The notes below the pieces were generated by a model, which saw only the letters and a list, made by a program, of their open reading frames with translations, was not told the origin of the DNA and did not search any database. From positions 333,533 through 397,532 of the forward strand of contig CAJZBQ010000006.1 in assembly GCA_914767885.1 (NCBI GenBank): DNA of 64,000 nt. The letters are read 5' to 3'. A program made the translations under genes and the position numbers. Of the stretch, positions 1 through 11,790 are shown piece after piece. Each line of letters opens with the position of its first letter. The first letter of the stretch is position 1. Origin of the DNA: Blepharisma stoltei. Taxonomy: Eukaryota > Ciliophora > Heterotrichea > Heterotrichida > Blepharismidae.

Positions 1-207
1 AAAATTGGAAAGCAAACATTTATTTAATTTGCAAAATTATGTTTTTAAAACGCAATTTGTTTTAAAATTAAAGAGAATTAGCTCGAAATTTCTTTATAAT
101 AATTATCACTTATATATCAAAAACTTTTGTTCGCTCACGGATGGTGGGCTTTTAGGGAAAAAATAGGGATTTTTCTAATGGTTTTGTTCGCTCACGGAGG
201 GGGGGAG
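1..207 (+). mobile_element. MITE family 1 (CTCCCC/GTGAGTGAACAAAA), right part only
   Basis: This is the right part of a MITE whose left end lies outside the window. It carries the two direct copies of TTTTGTTCGCTCACGG about 50 bp apart and ends in a G tract followed by GAG. The next bases, TAA (208-210), would be one copy of a 3-bp target duplication. It matches the right half of the complete copy at 5309-5689. The reading frame of the pogo transposase resumes directly after it at 210, so it appears to be inserted in that gene. Confidence 0.85.
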
Positions 208-1286
208 TAAGCCTGTGGATAAATCAATGATACTCATACGGGCTGCCAATTAAATATAAATCAATTTCAGAAAAAGCTCAGTTTTTTTATGGAAAATTAG
301 CAGGGGTAAATCCTCCAAAAAAAGATTTAATAGCAAGCCCTAATTGAGGGCAGTCCTGAAAATACCGCTTGACGGTATTTTCCGGAAACTTTTTTTTCCT
401 ATTAAAAGAACATAAAAATTTCAAAAAATCTTCGATTTTCCATGAAAATACCATATTGGAACAAAAATTTTCAAAAAAAAAGTTCCTGAAAAAACTATAT
501 CATAAAATTTTACTGATTGAACTACCTGAAAATACCATAAAGGTGAAAAAATTTCGATATCATGACAGCATAGTTTTAAACAGAGAAAAAAACAAATAAA
601 TCTGGAGTAAATGGTCTCTTGTTTGCTGAAACACAATAATAATCCCAACACAAATAAAGGGATTATATGCATTCCAATCATTATTGGTTAAAAATCAATA
701 ATTGTTTTTTTCCTCAAAATCGCATGAAAATACGTCATAAAATTTTAAATTGTGACATGTGCGATTTTAATTGTATGCTCAAAATAAGTATTAATAAGAG
801 CCATATGCTATTCGAGCTAAGGAAACTATTAATGCAAGCAAGCAAATTCAAAAGATATAGCAATAGAGTATATTTTTATATATATATAAAATTATTTCAA
901 AACTACGAAAATGTCTTTTTTTTTTGAAAAAATCGCATGAAAATACCAATAGTAAATTTTTAAACGGTCCAAAATTTGCCTGAAAAAACCGCTAATGGAA
1001 AAAAAAATTTTCAAAAAGTCCATGAAAATACCAAATAGGAATTTATAATTAAATTCAATTAAATTTAGGTTCGGCAAATTTATCGAAATCATCTAAAGTC
1101 AAATTAAAGAAACTAAATTAAGTAGCATTGAAAACAATAGTTTAAAGTCGACTACATGAATAATATTACAGAAGCGTGTATCATTTTTTTCGACATAATT
1201 TAAATAGAAAATTTTATTTTTAGCTATCTAGTGGAATAGAATTACGAAACAGTGAGAAGTAGTTTAAACTGCAAGAATCCAAAACA

Positions 1287-1728
1287 AAGTTGGCCAAGCC
1301 GTTCTATTTATTATCTAATACCAAAGATTTCCACATAATACGGGCAATAGATAGGCTAAGGGCTGGCTTCAACTCATATGCTGCCAGTGCGCACATGAGG
1401 AAACCTCGAGCGGCCTTCTGTGTGAAAATTTGGGCGTTGCCCAAGATGAATGTCACGTTATTGAAGACTGTCTGATATATGAACTTGAGGGACAACAGCT
1501 AAGAGCAGAGCTAGGAAGGGTAGATAGAAGCATGCTGAATTTCAGAATAACGGACATTGTCTTGTACAGCTATGATTTTCAGAAGTTTCTTTCTCGGCTT
1601 GACAGCTTTCATCCTCTTATAGTGAAGAAAAACAATAAATCCATTGAAGTCAAGGAAAAAAACTCAAGTCTTTTAAATGAAACCTTTAAAATTCTATTTT
1701 GAGAAGCTCATGGAGTAGGCTATAGATA
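1287..1728 (+). pseudogene. Non-LTR retrotransposon (LINE) C-terminal remnant
   Basis: Two frames join to give the end of a LINE ORF2-type protein: AIDRLRAGFNSYAASAH, then after a frameshift near 1400 LLCENLGVAQDECHVIEDC and LIYELEGQQLRAEL. The C..C...H...C spacing, with the preceding RLRxGxN motif, is typical of the tail after reverse transcriptase in many LINEs. The frame continues through one TGA (Trp) to a TAA at about 1728. It sits in the loop of the foldback element, whose inner flanks 1716-1772 and 2850-2905 are themselves inverted copies. It is a dead fragment. Confidence 0.7.
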
Positions 1729-3071
1729 ATAGCAGTGAAGTCGATTAGTTTTTACCATTAAGATAAAAATAGACAAGTCTGCTAAAGCAATTTCTAATAT
1801 TGAGCTATCTAAACTTAATAATAAAATCTTTTAATTCATTAAAGAGATTAGAAGTTATTAAAATTAAGGATTTCGATTAAAAGATCAATTCTTTCAGTAA
1901 TAGGCCTATGCTTTAAGAGCCATTAAAAATATAGGGTATAATTTTCAAGCTCTTTTTCATTTCTTGGGTGGAATCCGTTTATATTAGCCCTTAGCCTCTT
2001 TATTCTGCTTCATAAGTTTTTCTATATTATTGGTTTTGAACCTTCCTGTGCCAAAGCTTTGATATGATAAAAATTGGATGGAGATATTCAATTGTAGGGA
2101 GTTTATTATAGGCTGCTCATTCATCACTAAATGTTTCAGCTGGATTTTGAACTTATAATAAATCAATGCAAATTTATCCAGCTTATATCACTTCCAACAT
2201 AATATAATCTGAAATCTTAAGTTCCTCTGTTATATAGACCAAATAGCCATTTTAGATCGCCATTCATTGTCGTCAAATGATTTTCGTCTGCTTCAACTGT
2301 TAGATAAACTTCTCCAGCTTCATTCTCTAAGCCAAATTTCGTATCTGTAGAATATTCTTCAGTTATTTTTTCTTTAATTAAAGCTTTTTGAAAACTTTAT
2401 TACACACTCTCAAAATTTCTGCGTCTTATACTATACTAATAAGAGGCTGTTCTCTAACGAAACAACGGAATATCAGTTGTACGATTTTCTTTATTTTAAA
2501 ACTGAATAGTAAAATATAGACCTTCTTCGTACTAAAAAGCTTATATTGCAATTTGTGCAACGAAGAAAAGGACTTTCACCACAAAGATACATAAACAATT
2601 TCCATTGCATAATCACATATATTTGGCTTAAGGATTCCATTTTCTTGGCAATTAGCTATTGCATTTTTCTTTCGATCTCAAAATTTCTATTAGCATTCCA
2701 TAAAGGATGCATAAAACGTTCAGCCATTTATGATTATATAGAATCTATAAGTCCCCATAAAAAGCATTAAATTAGTTAATATAAAAAACATTAAGTAATT
2801 ATTTAAATGAGTTTTGATATCTAGGCATTTTGATATAACCGACTTAACTATTTTTATCTTAATGGTAAAAACTAATCGACTCCACTACTATTGTCTATAG
2901 CCTTCTCTAGAGGATAAAAGCTGTCAAGTCAAAAAAGTAAATTTATTTTACATCATTGAATTTGCAATTCAGAATTAAGTAAATTTATCATGCTTTTCTT
3001 AGGTTTGCATTAATTGACCTATGAGTGATTTACAAAGGCGACTTCAAAGCAATTTTTTTTGATTTGACCAA
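1729..3071. other. AT-rich loop of the foldback element, no gene seen
   Basis: The stretch contains the second copy of a short inner inverted repeat (2850-2935, matching 1595-1772 in reverse) and otherwise AT-rich sequence. Short open frames at 1984-2166 and 2546-2770 have no recognisable motif and I do not call them genes. Confidence 0.5.
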
Positions 3072-5308
3072 GTGCAGTTTAAACTACTTCTCACTGTTTC
3101 GTAATTCTATTCCACTAGATAGCTAAAAATAAAATTTTCTATTTAAATTATGTCGAAAAAATTGATACATGCTTCTGTAATATTATTCATGTAGTCGACT
3201 TTAAACTATTGTTTTCAATGCTACTTAATTTAGTTTCTTTAATTTGACTTTAGATGATTTCGATAAATTTGCCGAACCTAAATTTAATTGAATTTAATTA
3301 TAAATTCCTATTTGGTATTTTCATGGACTTTTTGAAAATTTTTTTTTCCATTAGCGGTTTTTTCAGGCAAATTTTGGACCGTTTAAAAATTTACTATTGG
3401 TATTTTCATGCGATTTTTTCAAAAAAAAAAGACATTTTCGTAGTTTTGAAATAATTTTTATATATATATAAATATACTCTATTGCTATATCTTTTGAATT
3501 TGCTTGCTTGCATTAATAGTTTCCTTAGCTCGAATAGCATATGGCTCTTATTAATACTTATTTTGAGCATACAATTAAAATCGCACATGTCACAATTTAA
3601 AATTTTTATGACGTATTTTCATGCGATTTTGAGGAAAAAAAAAATTATTGATTTTTTAACCAATAATGATTGGAATGCATATAATCCCCTTTATTTGTGT
3701 TGGGATTATTATTGTGTTTCAGCAAACAAGAGACCATTTACTCCAGATTTATTTGTTTTTTTCTCTGTTTAAAACTATGCTGTCATGATATCGAAATTTT
3801 TTCACCTTTATGGTATTTTCAGGTAGTTCAATCAGTAAAATTTTATGATATAGTTTTTTCAGGAACTTTTTTTTGAAAAATTTTTGTTCCAATATGGTAT
3901 TTTCATGGAAAATCGAAGATTTTTTGAAATTTTATGTTCTTTTAATAGGAAAAAAAAGTTCCGGAAAATACCGTCAAGCGGTATTTTCAGGACTGCCCCT
4001 AATTGAGTTAGGCATTTTAAAGAAAGATACAACTTTAAGCACATCGGTAATGTTGACAAACCCTTTCAGCCAGATAAAGAATCAGCAGAGTGTTTTATTA
4101 AAAAGTTTAAAGAATTCATCTGGGACAAGGGGTACTCTCCTGAGCAAATATATAATTGTGACGAAATTAAGCTGAATTGAAGAAAAATTCCAAAAAAATT
4201 AATTTCAAATCCCCTGCAAAGGGAAATTAACTCTGAGCAAATAAAAATACTTCTCTGCTGCAATGCTACAGGGACGCACAAATTGAGATTGCTAGTTGTG
4301 GGGAACGATCCAATAGAAGGAGATTTGCCTGCTATTTATGAATTTAATAATCAGACAGCTATAACGAGTATCACATTTGAGAATTGAATTTATGATCATT
4401 TTATACCAGAAACTAAAGCTTTTCTAGCTGCTTCCAACCTGCCACAGCATGCTTTATTGCTATACGACTGCTCAATTGCTCATAATATGATAGATACTCC
4501 TCGCCACCATTATCTGCGTACAATGGCTTTTCCAATAAATTCAACTCATTCACTCCAACCATTATGTCAATCAATTATTCCTGCTTTCAAGTACATCTAC
4601 AAGCTGCGCTTTTTACAAAAATTAATTGATAATTATACAGGAACCAAGCAATCGGTTTTTGACTTTACAGAAATTTATGATCTAAGGGAATGTATGCATG
4701 CAATTAATGAGACTTGGCACGAAATTTCTGAAGATCTTATTAAGAATGACTGAAAAATCTTAGGGTTTCATATTGATTTCAAATATTCAGACCCCCAAAA
4801 TGAATTAAATGAAATAATTTATAAATGCAGATACGCTTTAGATTTGGATGAGCAAGAGCTGAAAGAGTTTTTAGAAGAAAATATATATCAGAACAATAAT
4901 GAAAATTTGTTAAGTGATTTAGAAATTATGAAACAAGCCGTAGATGAAGAAGAAGCCAAAGAAATTGATACAAAACTGGCGAAAAATGGAATATGACGCG
5001 ATGATACTATTAATTCCATAAAAGTGATGATAAAGTATGTTTTACAAGAAAATTTAGGAAGCGTGAGCTTTATTGATGAGGCTAAAAATATGCTAGATAA
5101 GCTAGAAAATAAATATAAAAATTACAAAGAACAAATTATAGCAGATAATGATGATCCTATTGCTAAGAAAGACGTCTCATAAATTATTGTTCTGTGTTTA
5201 TTAATTTATCCTGCAAATTTTAATAAAGAATTTTTAAATTAAATTGAAAGAAAATATTAAAATAATCATAATTAAAAAGCCAAATTTTATATGAAAAGCT
5301 TTAGTTAA

Positions 5309-5689
5309 CTCCCCCCCCCCCCTCCGTGAGTGAACAAAAAAATTTTGTTCACTCACGGAGGGGGGTTAATTTTTTTTTTTTAAAAAAAATTATATTTAAA
5401 ATTTATAAAAAATATTTTTTTTCGAAATTTAAAAAAATCCTAATTCGCGAAAATTGGAAAGCAAATATTAATTTAATTTATAAAATTTATGTTTTAAAAA
5501 AGCAATTCGTTTTAAATTAAACAGAATTAGCTCTAGATTTCATTATACTAATTATCACTTATATATTAAAACTTTTTTCCATAAAAAATTTTTGTATTAA
5601 AAAAATTTTTGTTCACTCACGGAAGGTGGGTTTTTGGGCAAAAAATGGCGATTTTTCTAATGGTTTTGTTCACTCACGGGGGGGGGGAG
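5309..5689 (+). mobile_element. MITE family 1, complete copy inserted at the end of surface pseudogene A
   Basis: This 381-bp element starts CTCCCC and ends GGGGAG, flanked by TAA at 5306-5308 and 5690-5692. The left end is a hairpin of two inverted copies of GTGAGTGAACAAAA; the right end has two direct copies about 50 bp apart. The AT-rich middle is shared with the other copies. It sits in the last codons of the minus-strand surface pseudogene: taking it out gives ...L-T-L-L-N-stop, matching the end of gene D (ILLN). Confidence 0.9.
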
Positions 5690-5878
5690 TAAGTAAAGTT
5701 AAGATGAAAGCCAATGCTGCACTTGCTCCCATAGCCACGGCGCTGCTGTCTGTGCTTGAAGAACCACTAGTTTTAATTGATATGCTTTGCAAAGCAGAGG
5801 TTGAGGAATAGTCAATACAATTTGGAGTTACTGGGTAATTGTCACAAGCAGTGAAATAGCAAATGTAGCTGGTTCCTG

Positions 5879-6287
5879 AAGTCAATAAACATTAAAATGG
5901 AGTATTGAGCCCCTCTTAGCACCTTTTGGTAGGCTCATTGGGAAAGCTGAGAAGCTTGTGGAGGATTTTTCCTTTTTTGGTGGAGTACAATGTCGGACTG
6001 TTGCGACCACATGATCGAGTCCGGCCAAGTTTTACCCAAGGGAGATCGTTTGCTGGAGCTGGAAAGGGATGCCCACCAAGGCCAGAGGATGTCACTTGGC
6101 GAATCGAGCATAATAGCTAGCGCGATATTTAGCATTGCGTCCTGGGCTCCAGGTGTTTCGAATTTTCTGGGAAAGCCATATCTGAGCTGACAAGCAAGCT
6201 TAGAGTGTATGCGGAGGCGAGTAGTGGCCTCCAGGCCTGGAGGAAACTTCTCTATATAGTAATTTAAGTTAAAGTTTAAGGTTCCTG
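5879..6287 (-). mobile_element. LINE/SINE-like insertion with 8-bp target duplication
   Basis: The insertion is clearly richer in G and C than its surroundings and is flanked by GGTTCCTG at 5871-5878 and 6280-6287. It lies inside GLSAGT|SYICYF of pseudogene A, and removal restores the family sequence. On the minus strand its 3' end reads CCATTTTAATGTTTATTGAC, resembling the tail of the insertion at 22559-24228. No terminal inverted repeats are seen, which fits a retroposed element more than a DNA transposon. No coding motif was recognised. Confidence 0.65.
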
Positions 6288-7439
6288 CACTCAAGCCAGA
6301 AACTGTTAATGCTTCGCTAGTAGCAGCAACGCTGGCTACTTTTCCTGATGGGACTTAGGATGAAGTTGCATCCAATCCATCTACTACTTGCCAAGCATAA
6401 GTAGTGCGACCGGTAAGGTCATTATTTGAGAATGAGGCATAAATATATCCAGCTGCTGAAGAAGTTGCAGTGAAAGTAGCAGATGCATCAGAGACAGTTC
6501 CCTTTGCTGGAGCAGTTGACCATGATGGCTTTGATCCAGCTGTAATGGCTGATGGTGACCCAACAGCTGTAGTGGTCAATGATAATTGGCTTGTGAAATC
6601 AGATTTTGCTTGAGCTTGGTTGGTATTGAGATTAGAAATCATAAGGGAAGAAGTATAGGCTGGATATCTGTTATCAGAAAGAACGTTATAAGTAAATGTT
6701 GTAGTTGTAGAGGCGTCATCCAGTCTTCTTCTTGTTGAGCTTACATAAGTAAGCCATGAAGGGTTTCACACCCATATTCTTTGCCAATACTTTTGCAATG
6801 CTGCTGCTTTGAGTGCTAGGAACAGTCCCTGAGAAGCTTACAGATGTAGTATAGAGTTGGCCTGCAGAATCTGTAATGAAATTATAAGTCTTGAGCTGGT
6901 AAGCAGCAGTGTCATTGGTTAATCTTGTTGCAATGTAAGCTTGTCCCTGCCATAAGCCAATTCAAGCTAATTGTGGTGCCTGTAGTCTGAATGGCCTGAG
7001 ACAAAGCCCAATAGTCGCTGCAATGCTCAGTATGAATTCTTTTGAAGAAAAAATTAATATCAGTGTCACCTTTAGTTGTGTCAATGTTAGTCTCTGTATG
7101 CTGATATTGATAAGCTAATTGCTCCTGAAGTGTCTGAATAGTGCTAGATGGAGTAACAAGATCAGAAACCAAAGAATACAAGCTATTAAATGTAAGAATA
7201 GGAGAACCTTGGCATCCAACTCCCCAATATAAAACTCCAGCTATCGAGGCTGTGACTCCAACTTTGACTTCAAATGGGCTTACTTTGGTAATTGGCAAAC
7301 CTGGAGTTGTGAAGGATATCTGTTGTCAGCAATAGTGTTGATTGTAAACATCGTAATTTTAGAGGCATAGCCAAGGGTCTTTTTTGATAAACTTATAAAT
7401 GTTGGCAATGAGGAGTTTGCACTCATATTCTTTAAGTTA

Positions 7440-8010
7440 TTATGAAAAAATATTTTGATGTATAAGTGATAATTATTATAATAATCTCTAGCTAATTCTG
7501 CTTAATTTTAAATAGCTTGCACTCTAGAACATAAATTTTTAAATTTCATTTAGATTAATGCCCTCTAGCTTGAAGCACAATCTCACATCAACTCCCTGGG
7601 CTTTGTCCCTGGGTTCCTCATTCATCATCACGTTAGGCACAGCACTGTCTCGCCTCTGAATGGTCCATAGGCTTCGGGTGTTCGGATTTATACGGTCGTC
7701 CTTCTACTCGTGCAAATACCAGCAAGGGCCTGTCAGGCACCCTAAAGGTTCCAGCCTCCATCGCCTAGGTTGGTGGCATCCTTCCAAAAAATTCGAATCT
7801 CTAATGGACAGAATCCCCTCTGCGAGTCGCAAGCTCTTGAAGCCATGTGATACCTGGAAATACATTCGCTGGAGAAGGCCAAACTTCATAATCATAAAAT
7901 GTACAAAGAGAATTTTCTGCTGGAAACCCAAATATTTAAGTGAACCATTTTAAAACATAAATTTTACAAATTAAATTAATATTTTCTACAAAATTTTTTT
8001 CACAAAATAT
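7440..8010 (-). mobile_element. MITE family 1 relic split by a GC-rich insertion
   Basis: Positions 7440-7556 match the AT-rich core of the MITE (the 'ataagtgataatta...gctaattctg' part), and 7951-8010 match the following part. Between them (about 7558-7950) lies a GC-richer segment ending CCATTTTAA, similar in character and tail to the insertions at 5879 and 22559. Both MITE tips are lost. An open frame at 7660-7953 in the insertion has no recognisable motif. Confidence 0.5.
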
Positions 8011-8194
8011 TATCCTCTGTGATAGAGGTGAGTTAGCAAATAAATCTTGAGCTTCTTAAAAGACAGGCTGACTCTTTTAGCCTTCAGTTAGTTTTGCGAC
8101 GATATTGGTAAGAGTTCACGTAAAAAATATATCCAAGACAAAGTCAATTCAGATAAGAACTAATTTTAAAATACGCTATTTTCAATTAAAATTG

Positions 8195-8400
8195 TCAGTG
8201 CCTATATGCTGATATTGGATGCTAATTGTTACTGAAGCGCTTGAATTGAGTAAGATGTAGATAAAAGATAAGAAACCAAAACTGATGGCCCATCAAAATA
8301 AGAATATGAGAGTCTTGGTATCCAAGATTCCAATGCAAAACTCGAGCAATTGAAATTGCCGCCTTAATCTTGTACCCAGAAGTAATAACTTTTTCGCCTA
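8195..8400 (-). pseudogene. Surface-protein family fragment
   Basis: This short degenerate minus-strand match corresponds to the 'QLA.QYQHTE' to 'LVSDL' and 'YWGLGCQG' part of genes C and D. It has frameshifts and no usable frame. Confidence 0.5.
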
Positions 8401-8632
8401 GAAGAGCTGAAGAATGGTAGGATAAGTCGTCAAAAAAGTAGCCGTCAAATATTTTTGTTGACTGAAAGCTGAAAATCAGTTTCGATTAAAGGGATGAAAG
8501 AGTAATTAATGTAGTAAATCTTTTCCTACTTTTTTGTTTTAGCATACTCTCATTCTTTAATTTCGTAGCCAAATTAATTTTAAAATAGGAGCTATTTTTA
8601 TAGCATTCCTCCAATAATTATAAAATAAATTA

Positions 8633-9185
8633 TTATCTATTAATACTTATATTTTTGCTGCTATCATAATATTCTAAAATCTGCTTCTGCACTTGCTCAT
8701 TAGAAGATGCCATTAGCTCATCCAATTGGATTAGCTTGTTGTAAATATCATTATCGACCAAATTTTCAAAAACTTTGAATTTTTCTTCCTCATGTAATTT
8801 GGATTTATATTTTTTATGCTGTTCAACTCTCTTTTTACAAGAGTGTTCGATTTTTTTGATCACGTTTTTTTCATACTCTAAAGCAGAATCAATCTAAAAT
8901 AATGTTTACATTTATGGTTCAATTTCCATCTGAAACCTCATTAAAAATCTGCTTCTTATATATTAAAGTTGAAATAACTAGAGTTTCAATGCTCTTTTCT
9001 TTATATTTTCTTGATGAAATATCTCTAAGCTTATTTTTATGGTAGTCTATATATGCTATCAACTCAACCAAAGTAACTTGCCCACGACTTCTAATAAATT
9101 CTATTATTCTACCTTCAATTGTGCTATAAAATCGATAAATAGAATCATCCTCTGCCAATTTTGAAAATTTTGCTTCTGAATCCAT
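8633..9185 (-). CDS. B-family winged-helix-like protein, copy B1
   Basis: The protein has 178 residues after removal of one 16-nt intron (8894-8909, GTAAACATTATTTTAG). Residues 1 to about 92 form a helical, winged-helix-like domain (RFYSTIEGRIIEFIRS, LVELIAYID, SSRKYKEKSIETL, QIFNEVSDGNW; the Trp is TGA). The intron falls right after GNWTIN. The rest is a charged, probably coiled-coil tail (SALEYEKNV, FENLVDNDIYNKLIQLDE). Three paralogues, B2 to B4, share length, intron place and motifs. I do not recognise the family from known proteins. A DNA-binding role is inferred only from the shape of the domain. Unlike the other three it has no A-type gene downstream. Confidence 0.8.
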
Positions 9186-9309
9186 TTAAAATTATTGTTT
9201 ATAGAAATTAATTATAAAAATTTAACTAAACTAAATTGATGCGTTTGCCTCGATAGTAACAAAAATCTAAAACCCCAAATTTTAAAAGATTGAAGATCCA
9301 AAAATTTAA

Positions 9310-11640
9310 GAAAAAGATTTAGCTAACTAAAATTAAGATGAGAGCAAAAATTGCACTTGCTATCATCTTAGCTGCTCTGCTGCTCCCTAAGCTCGAAGAT
9401 CCGGCCTTCTTAATTGATATAATTGGCAAAGGAGTAGTTGATGTATAGTCTATACAAGAAGGAACTACTGGGTAGTTATTGCAGGCATGAAGTAACAAAC
9501 ATATGAAATCCCTGCTTTCAAACGAACTCTTTTTTAAAATACAATTTTGTATGTGTTAAAAATATCCAAAAGCATCAAAAATTGACCAACTTTTATAATA
9601 CAAAGTTTTTATGTCGGCAGGATAAAACTGAAAGAGTGAGAGATACGCTAGTGGTAGCAATGCTACCTATGCTTGCACAAGGCAAATAATCAGGAGTGGC
9701 ATTTAATCCCTCTACAATTCCCAAGCATATGCAATGTGGCTTGCAAGATCATTATTTGAGTATTGAGTCGTAAATATTTCTGGCTACAGAAGAAGTTGCA
9801 GTGAAAGCTGGCGAAATATTAGCAAAAGCACTATTTGCTGGGGCATTTATCAAAGCTGGAGTTGTTTCAGTTGAAATAGCTGTGATGATCCCAAGTTTGA
9901 AGCAGTTAATGAGTATTGGGAAGTGAAGTCAGATTTTGCTTTGGCTTGATTATTATTTAGGCTGGAAAACTTAAATAAAAAAATAGAGTGGATATCTGCT
10001 ATCAGAAAGAACATTATAATTAAACGTTGCTATAGTCGAAGAACTTACCCAATATTCTCCTTGATGAACCGACGTAAATCAGTCATGAAAGATTAACGCC
10101 TATATTTTTGCTAAAACTTTAGCAATGCTTGTGTTAGAAATTGAAGTGACAGAACTTGTGAATGTGACTAGGTAGAATAATATTGTTTAGATTTATTAGT
10201 AGTAAAGTTATTGATACTAAGAGGATAAGCGCCAACATTATTAGTCAATCTTGCTGCAATATATTCAGAAAACTCTAGCTGGCTCCCCGCTATGAATAAT
10301 TTGAGATCAAGAGTTGCTCCTGCAGTAGTGATGACCTGAGACGAAGCCCAACAGAGCTCAGAATGAATTCTTCCGAAAAAGGAATTGATACCAATATTGC
10401 CTTTTCTAGTATAGATATCAGCTTCTGTAGGCCGATATTAATAAGCCAATTGCTCATGAAGAGTTTGAATAGACTTAGGCTGCACCAAAAGATCAGAAAC
10501 CAAAGCTGAGAGCCCTGAAAGGAGAACCTCAGCATCTAAGACCCAATATAAGACTCAAGCGACGGAAGTGGTTGCAAAAACTTTGACTTCTTTTGTGACT
10601 GAGAATGCAAGAGTAGCTGTAATGACAGAAGAATAAGTTAAGGATACAGTAGCTACCATCTTGCTAGCAGGATCAGTACCTGAAAAGGCAAAGAAAGAGT
10701 TGGATATGTTATGGAAGCCTTATAAGATGAGCCAACTTGAACCTGGAAATAAAGCTCATTTACATTAGGGCCAAAGGTAAGAGAAGCGGGGTGACCGTGA
10801 TTCCTGCAACTGAAAATGTATGGATGGCTATCAATTGAGAAATAGGAGAGTTAGCTGGCTTTGCTTTGATTGGAAGACTAGTTTAGTATTGATAGAGGGT
10901 AGGCAAATCGTCGACAGAAATAGATATAGCAGATAGTGTGCTGCAAAATTCTATCATCATGCTTGCTGGAGCGCTATATAAAGCACTAGAAACTCTATCT
11001 TGATTTTTAGAAAGTGTTCCCCAATCAATATATCTATTTTTTATTAAATTAAATCTGCAATACTATTAGTCTCTAATATAAATAAGCAATCCTATTAGTC
11101 ATTTTTTATTAATTACTGTATTCCATGTTAATAAATAGCTGATGCTATGCCAATTGTTGCGATAACCTAATAGAAATTTGAGAATTCATCTGATAAGCGG
11201 TGAGACTATAAAGGCCGATGTTACCGCTATCAGGGTGATTTGTCTTAGAAGTTGGAGATAGCTTAAATGATTTTGATTTCATAGGTCATTTGCTGCTATC
11301 ACTAGGAGAGATGGTAATGTCTGAACTTTGCTGCTCAGGTAGTAGCTTAACGCTTGATGGCTGAAGCTGCTGCTGGCTTTTATAGAGCCGAGTCGAAAGT
11401 GTGCCCTATATATGCTGAGTTGAGGAGACCTTAATTTTTTGCGTATTCTTGGGCTTTATGGCGAATTTTTACTATAGATTGAATTTGCTGAAGCTGGAAC
11501 TTGAATAATCAGCCACATCCCATCCATTAGTTCTTCAAGCCTGCTCAGTGTTATAGAAACCTGGCAATAGAGCTTGAATTCTGGATGAAGTTTGAGTTGC
11601 GGAGGTTAGTTAGCCTGAAAAACTAACTTTTCACTCTATT
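9310..11640 (-). pseudogene. Surface-protein family, degenerate C-terminal third
   Basis: This minus-strand relic covers roughly the last 700-800 residues of the gene C/D family: the end near 9330-9480, the YAW-VEG part near 9720, the SDSRYP part near 10000, FYRI-HSEL near 10370, VLYWVLDAEV near 10540, and the IYYIDWGT region near 11020. Frameshifts and stops are frequent. Extra AT-rich pieces at about 9530-9640 and 11030-11150 have no counterpart in gene C and may be old IESs. Not functional. Confidence 0.7.
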
Positions 11641-11790
11641 TTATCGTGAATTTTTTAAATTAATTATAAATTTGGTAAATTGCATAATTTTTTAAATTAT
11701 TTTTTTATAAAATAAGAATTATAAGACTTTTTAAGATTAGTAATTTAAGTATAAATAATTTTTTAACCTTTCAATTTTATTCTTTATTAA

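Larger units (their letters stand above)
348..3998. mobile_element. Foldback / Mutator-like element with ~925-bp inverted arms
   Basis: The arms 348-1273 and 3072-3998 are near-identical reverse complements, starting GGGCAGTCC and ending GGACTGCCC. The flanks repeat CTAATTGA (340-347 and 3999-4006); because of C runs the duplication could be 8-10 bp, which fits MULE or hAT habits. The arms hold about seven scattered copies of ATGAAAATACC-like motifs in both senses, possible transposase binding sites. The apparent small ORFs in the arms are the same sequence read twice and are not genes. The loop (1274-3071) contains a LINE remnant and no transposase that I can recognise, so the element looks non-autonomous. 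Removing it with one duplication rejoins the pogo transposase in frame. Confidence 0.85.
210..5182 (+). pseudogene. Pogo/Tigger-type DDE_1 transposase, split by two insertions
   Basis: Codons run 210-347, jump over the foldback element (348-3998 plus one target duplication), resume at 4007 and stop at TAA 5180-5182: 437 visible residues. The N-terminus lies beyond the MITE at 1-207. The 210-347 part and the start of the next part resemble a CENP-B/pogo helix-turn-helix (SPNW then VRHFKERY). The catalytic domain shows YNCDE (first D at 4160), LLLYDCSIAHN (second D at 4466) and LQPLCQSIIPAFK, where the family's third aspartate (QPLDQG) is cysteine (4565-4567). TGA is read as Trp at 228, 345, in KLNW, in ENW, in NDW near 4750 and in NGIW near 4995. 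Family assignment rests on these motifs. The missing third Asp suggests it cannot cut DNA. It could be a source of MITE mobilisation in the past, but its own terminal repeats are not visible here. Confidence 0.85.
5301..7435 (-). pseudogene. Surface-protein family, C-terminal copy A (broken, chimeric)
   Basis: Read on the minus strand it matches the last ~570 residues of genes C and D: GVLYWGVGCQGSPIL, SDLVTP, FKRIHTEHC, TTFTYNVLSDNRYP, YAWQVVDGLDAT and SYICYFTAC. It is damaged. There are frameshifts near 6755 and 6950 (about 11 bp lost), an in-frame TAA near 6356, a 409-bp insertion at 5879-6287 and a MITE before the stop at 5301-5303. Upstream of about 7312 the sequence jumps to a second copy of the 'SDNRYP/NPSW' region instead of the expected upstream part, so it is a rearranged fragment and not a whole gene. 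Confidence 0.8.

Noticed and set aside
892-3454. Identical 66-residue open frames at 892-1092 (-) and 3254-3454 (+), and neighbours in the arms
   Set aside because: They are the two inverted arms of the foldback element read in mirror image; low-complexity sequence and no coding evidence.
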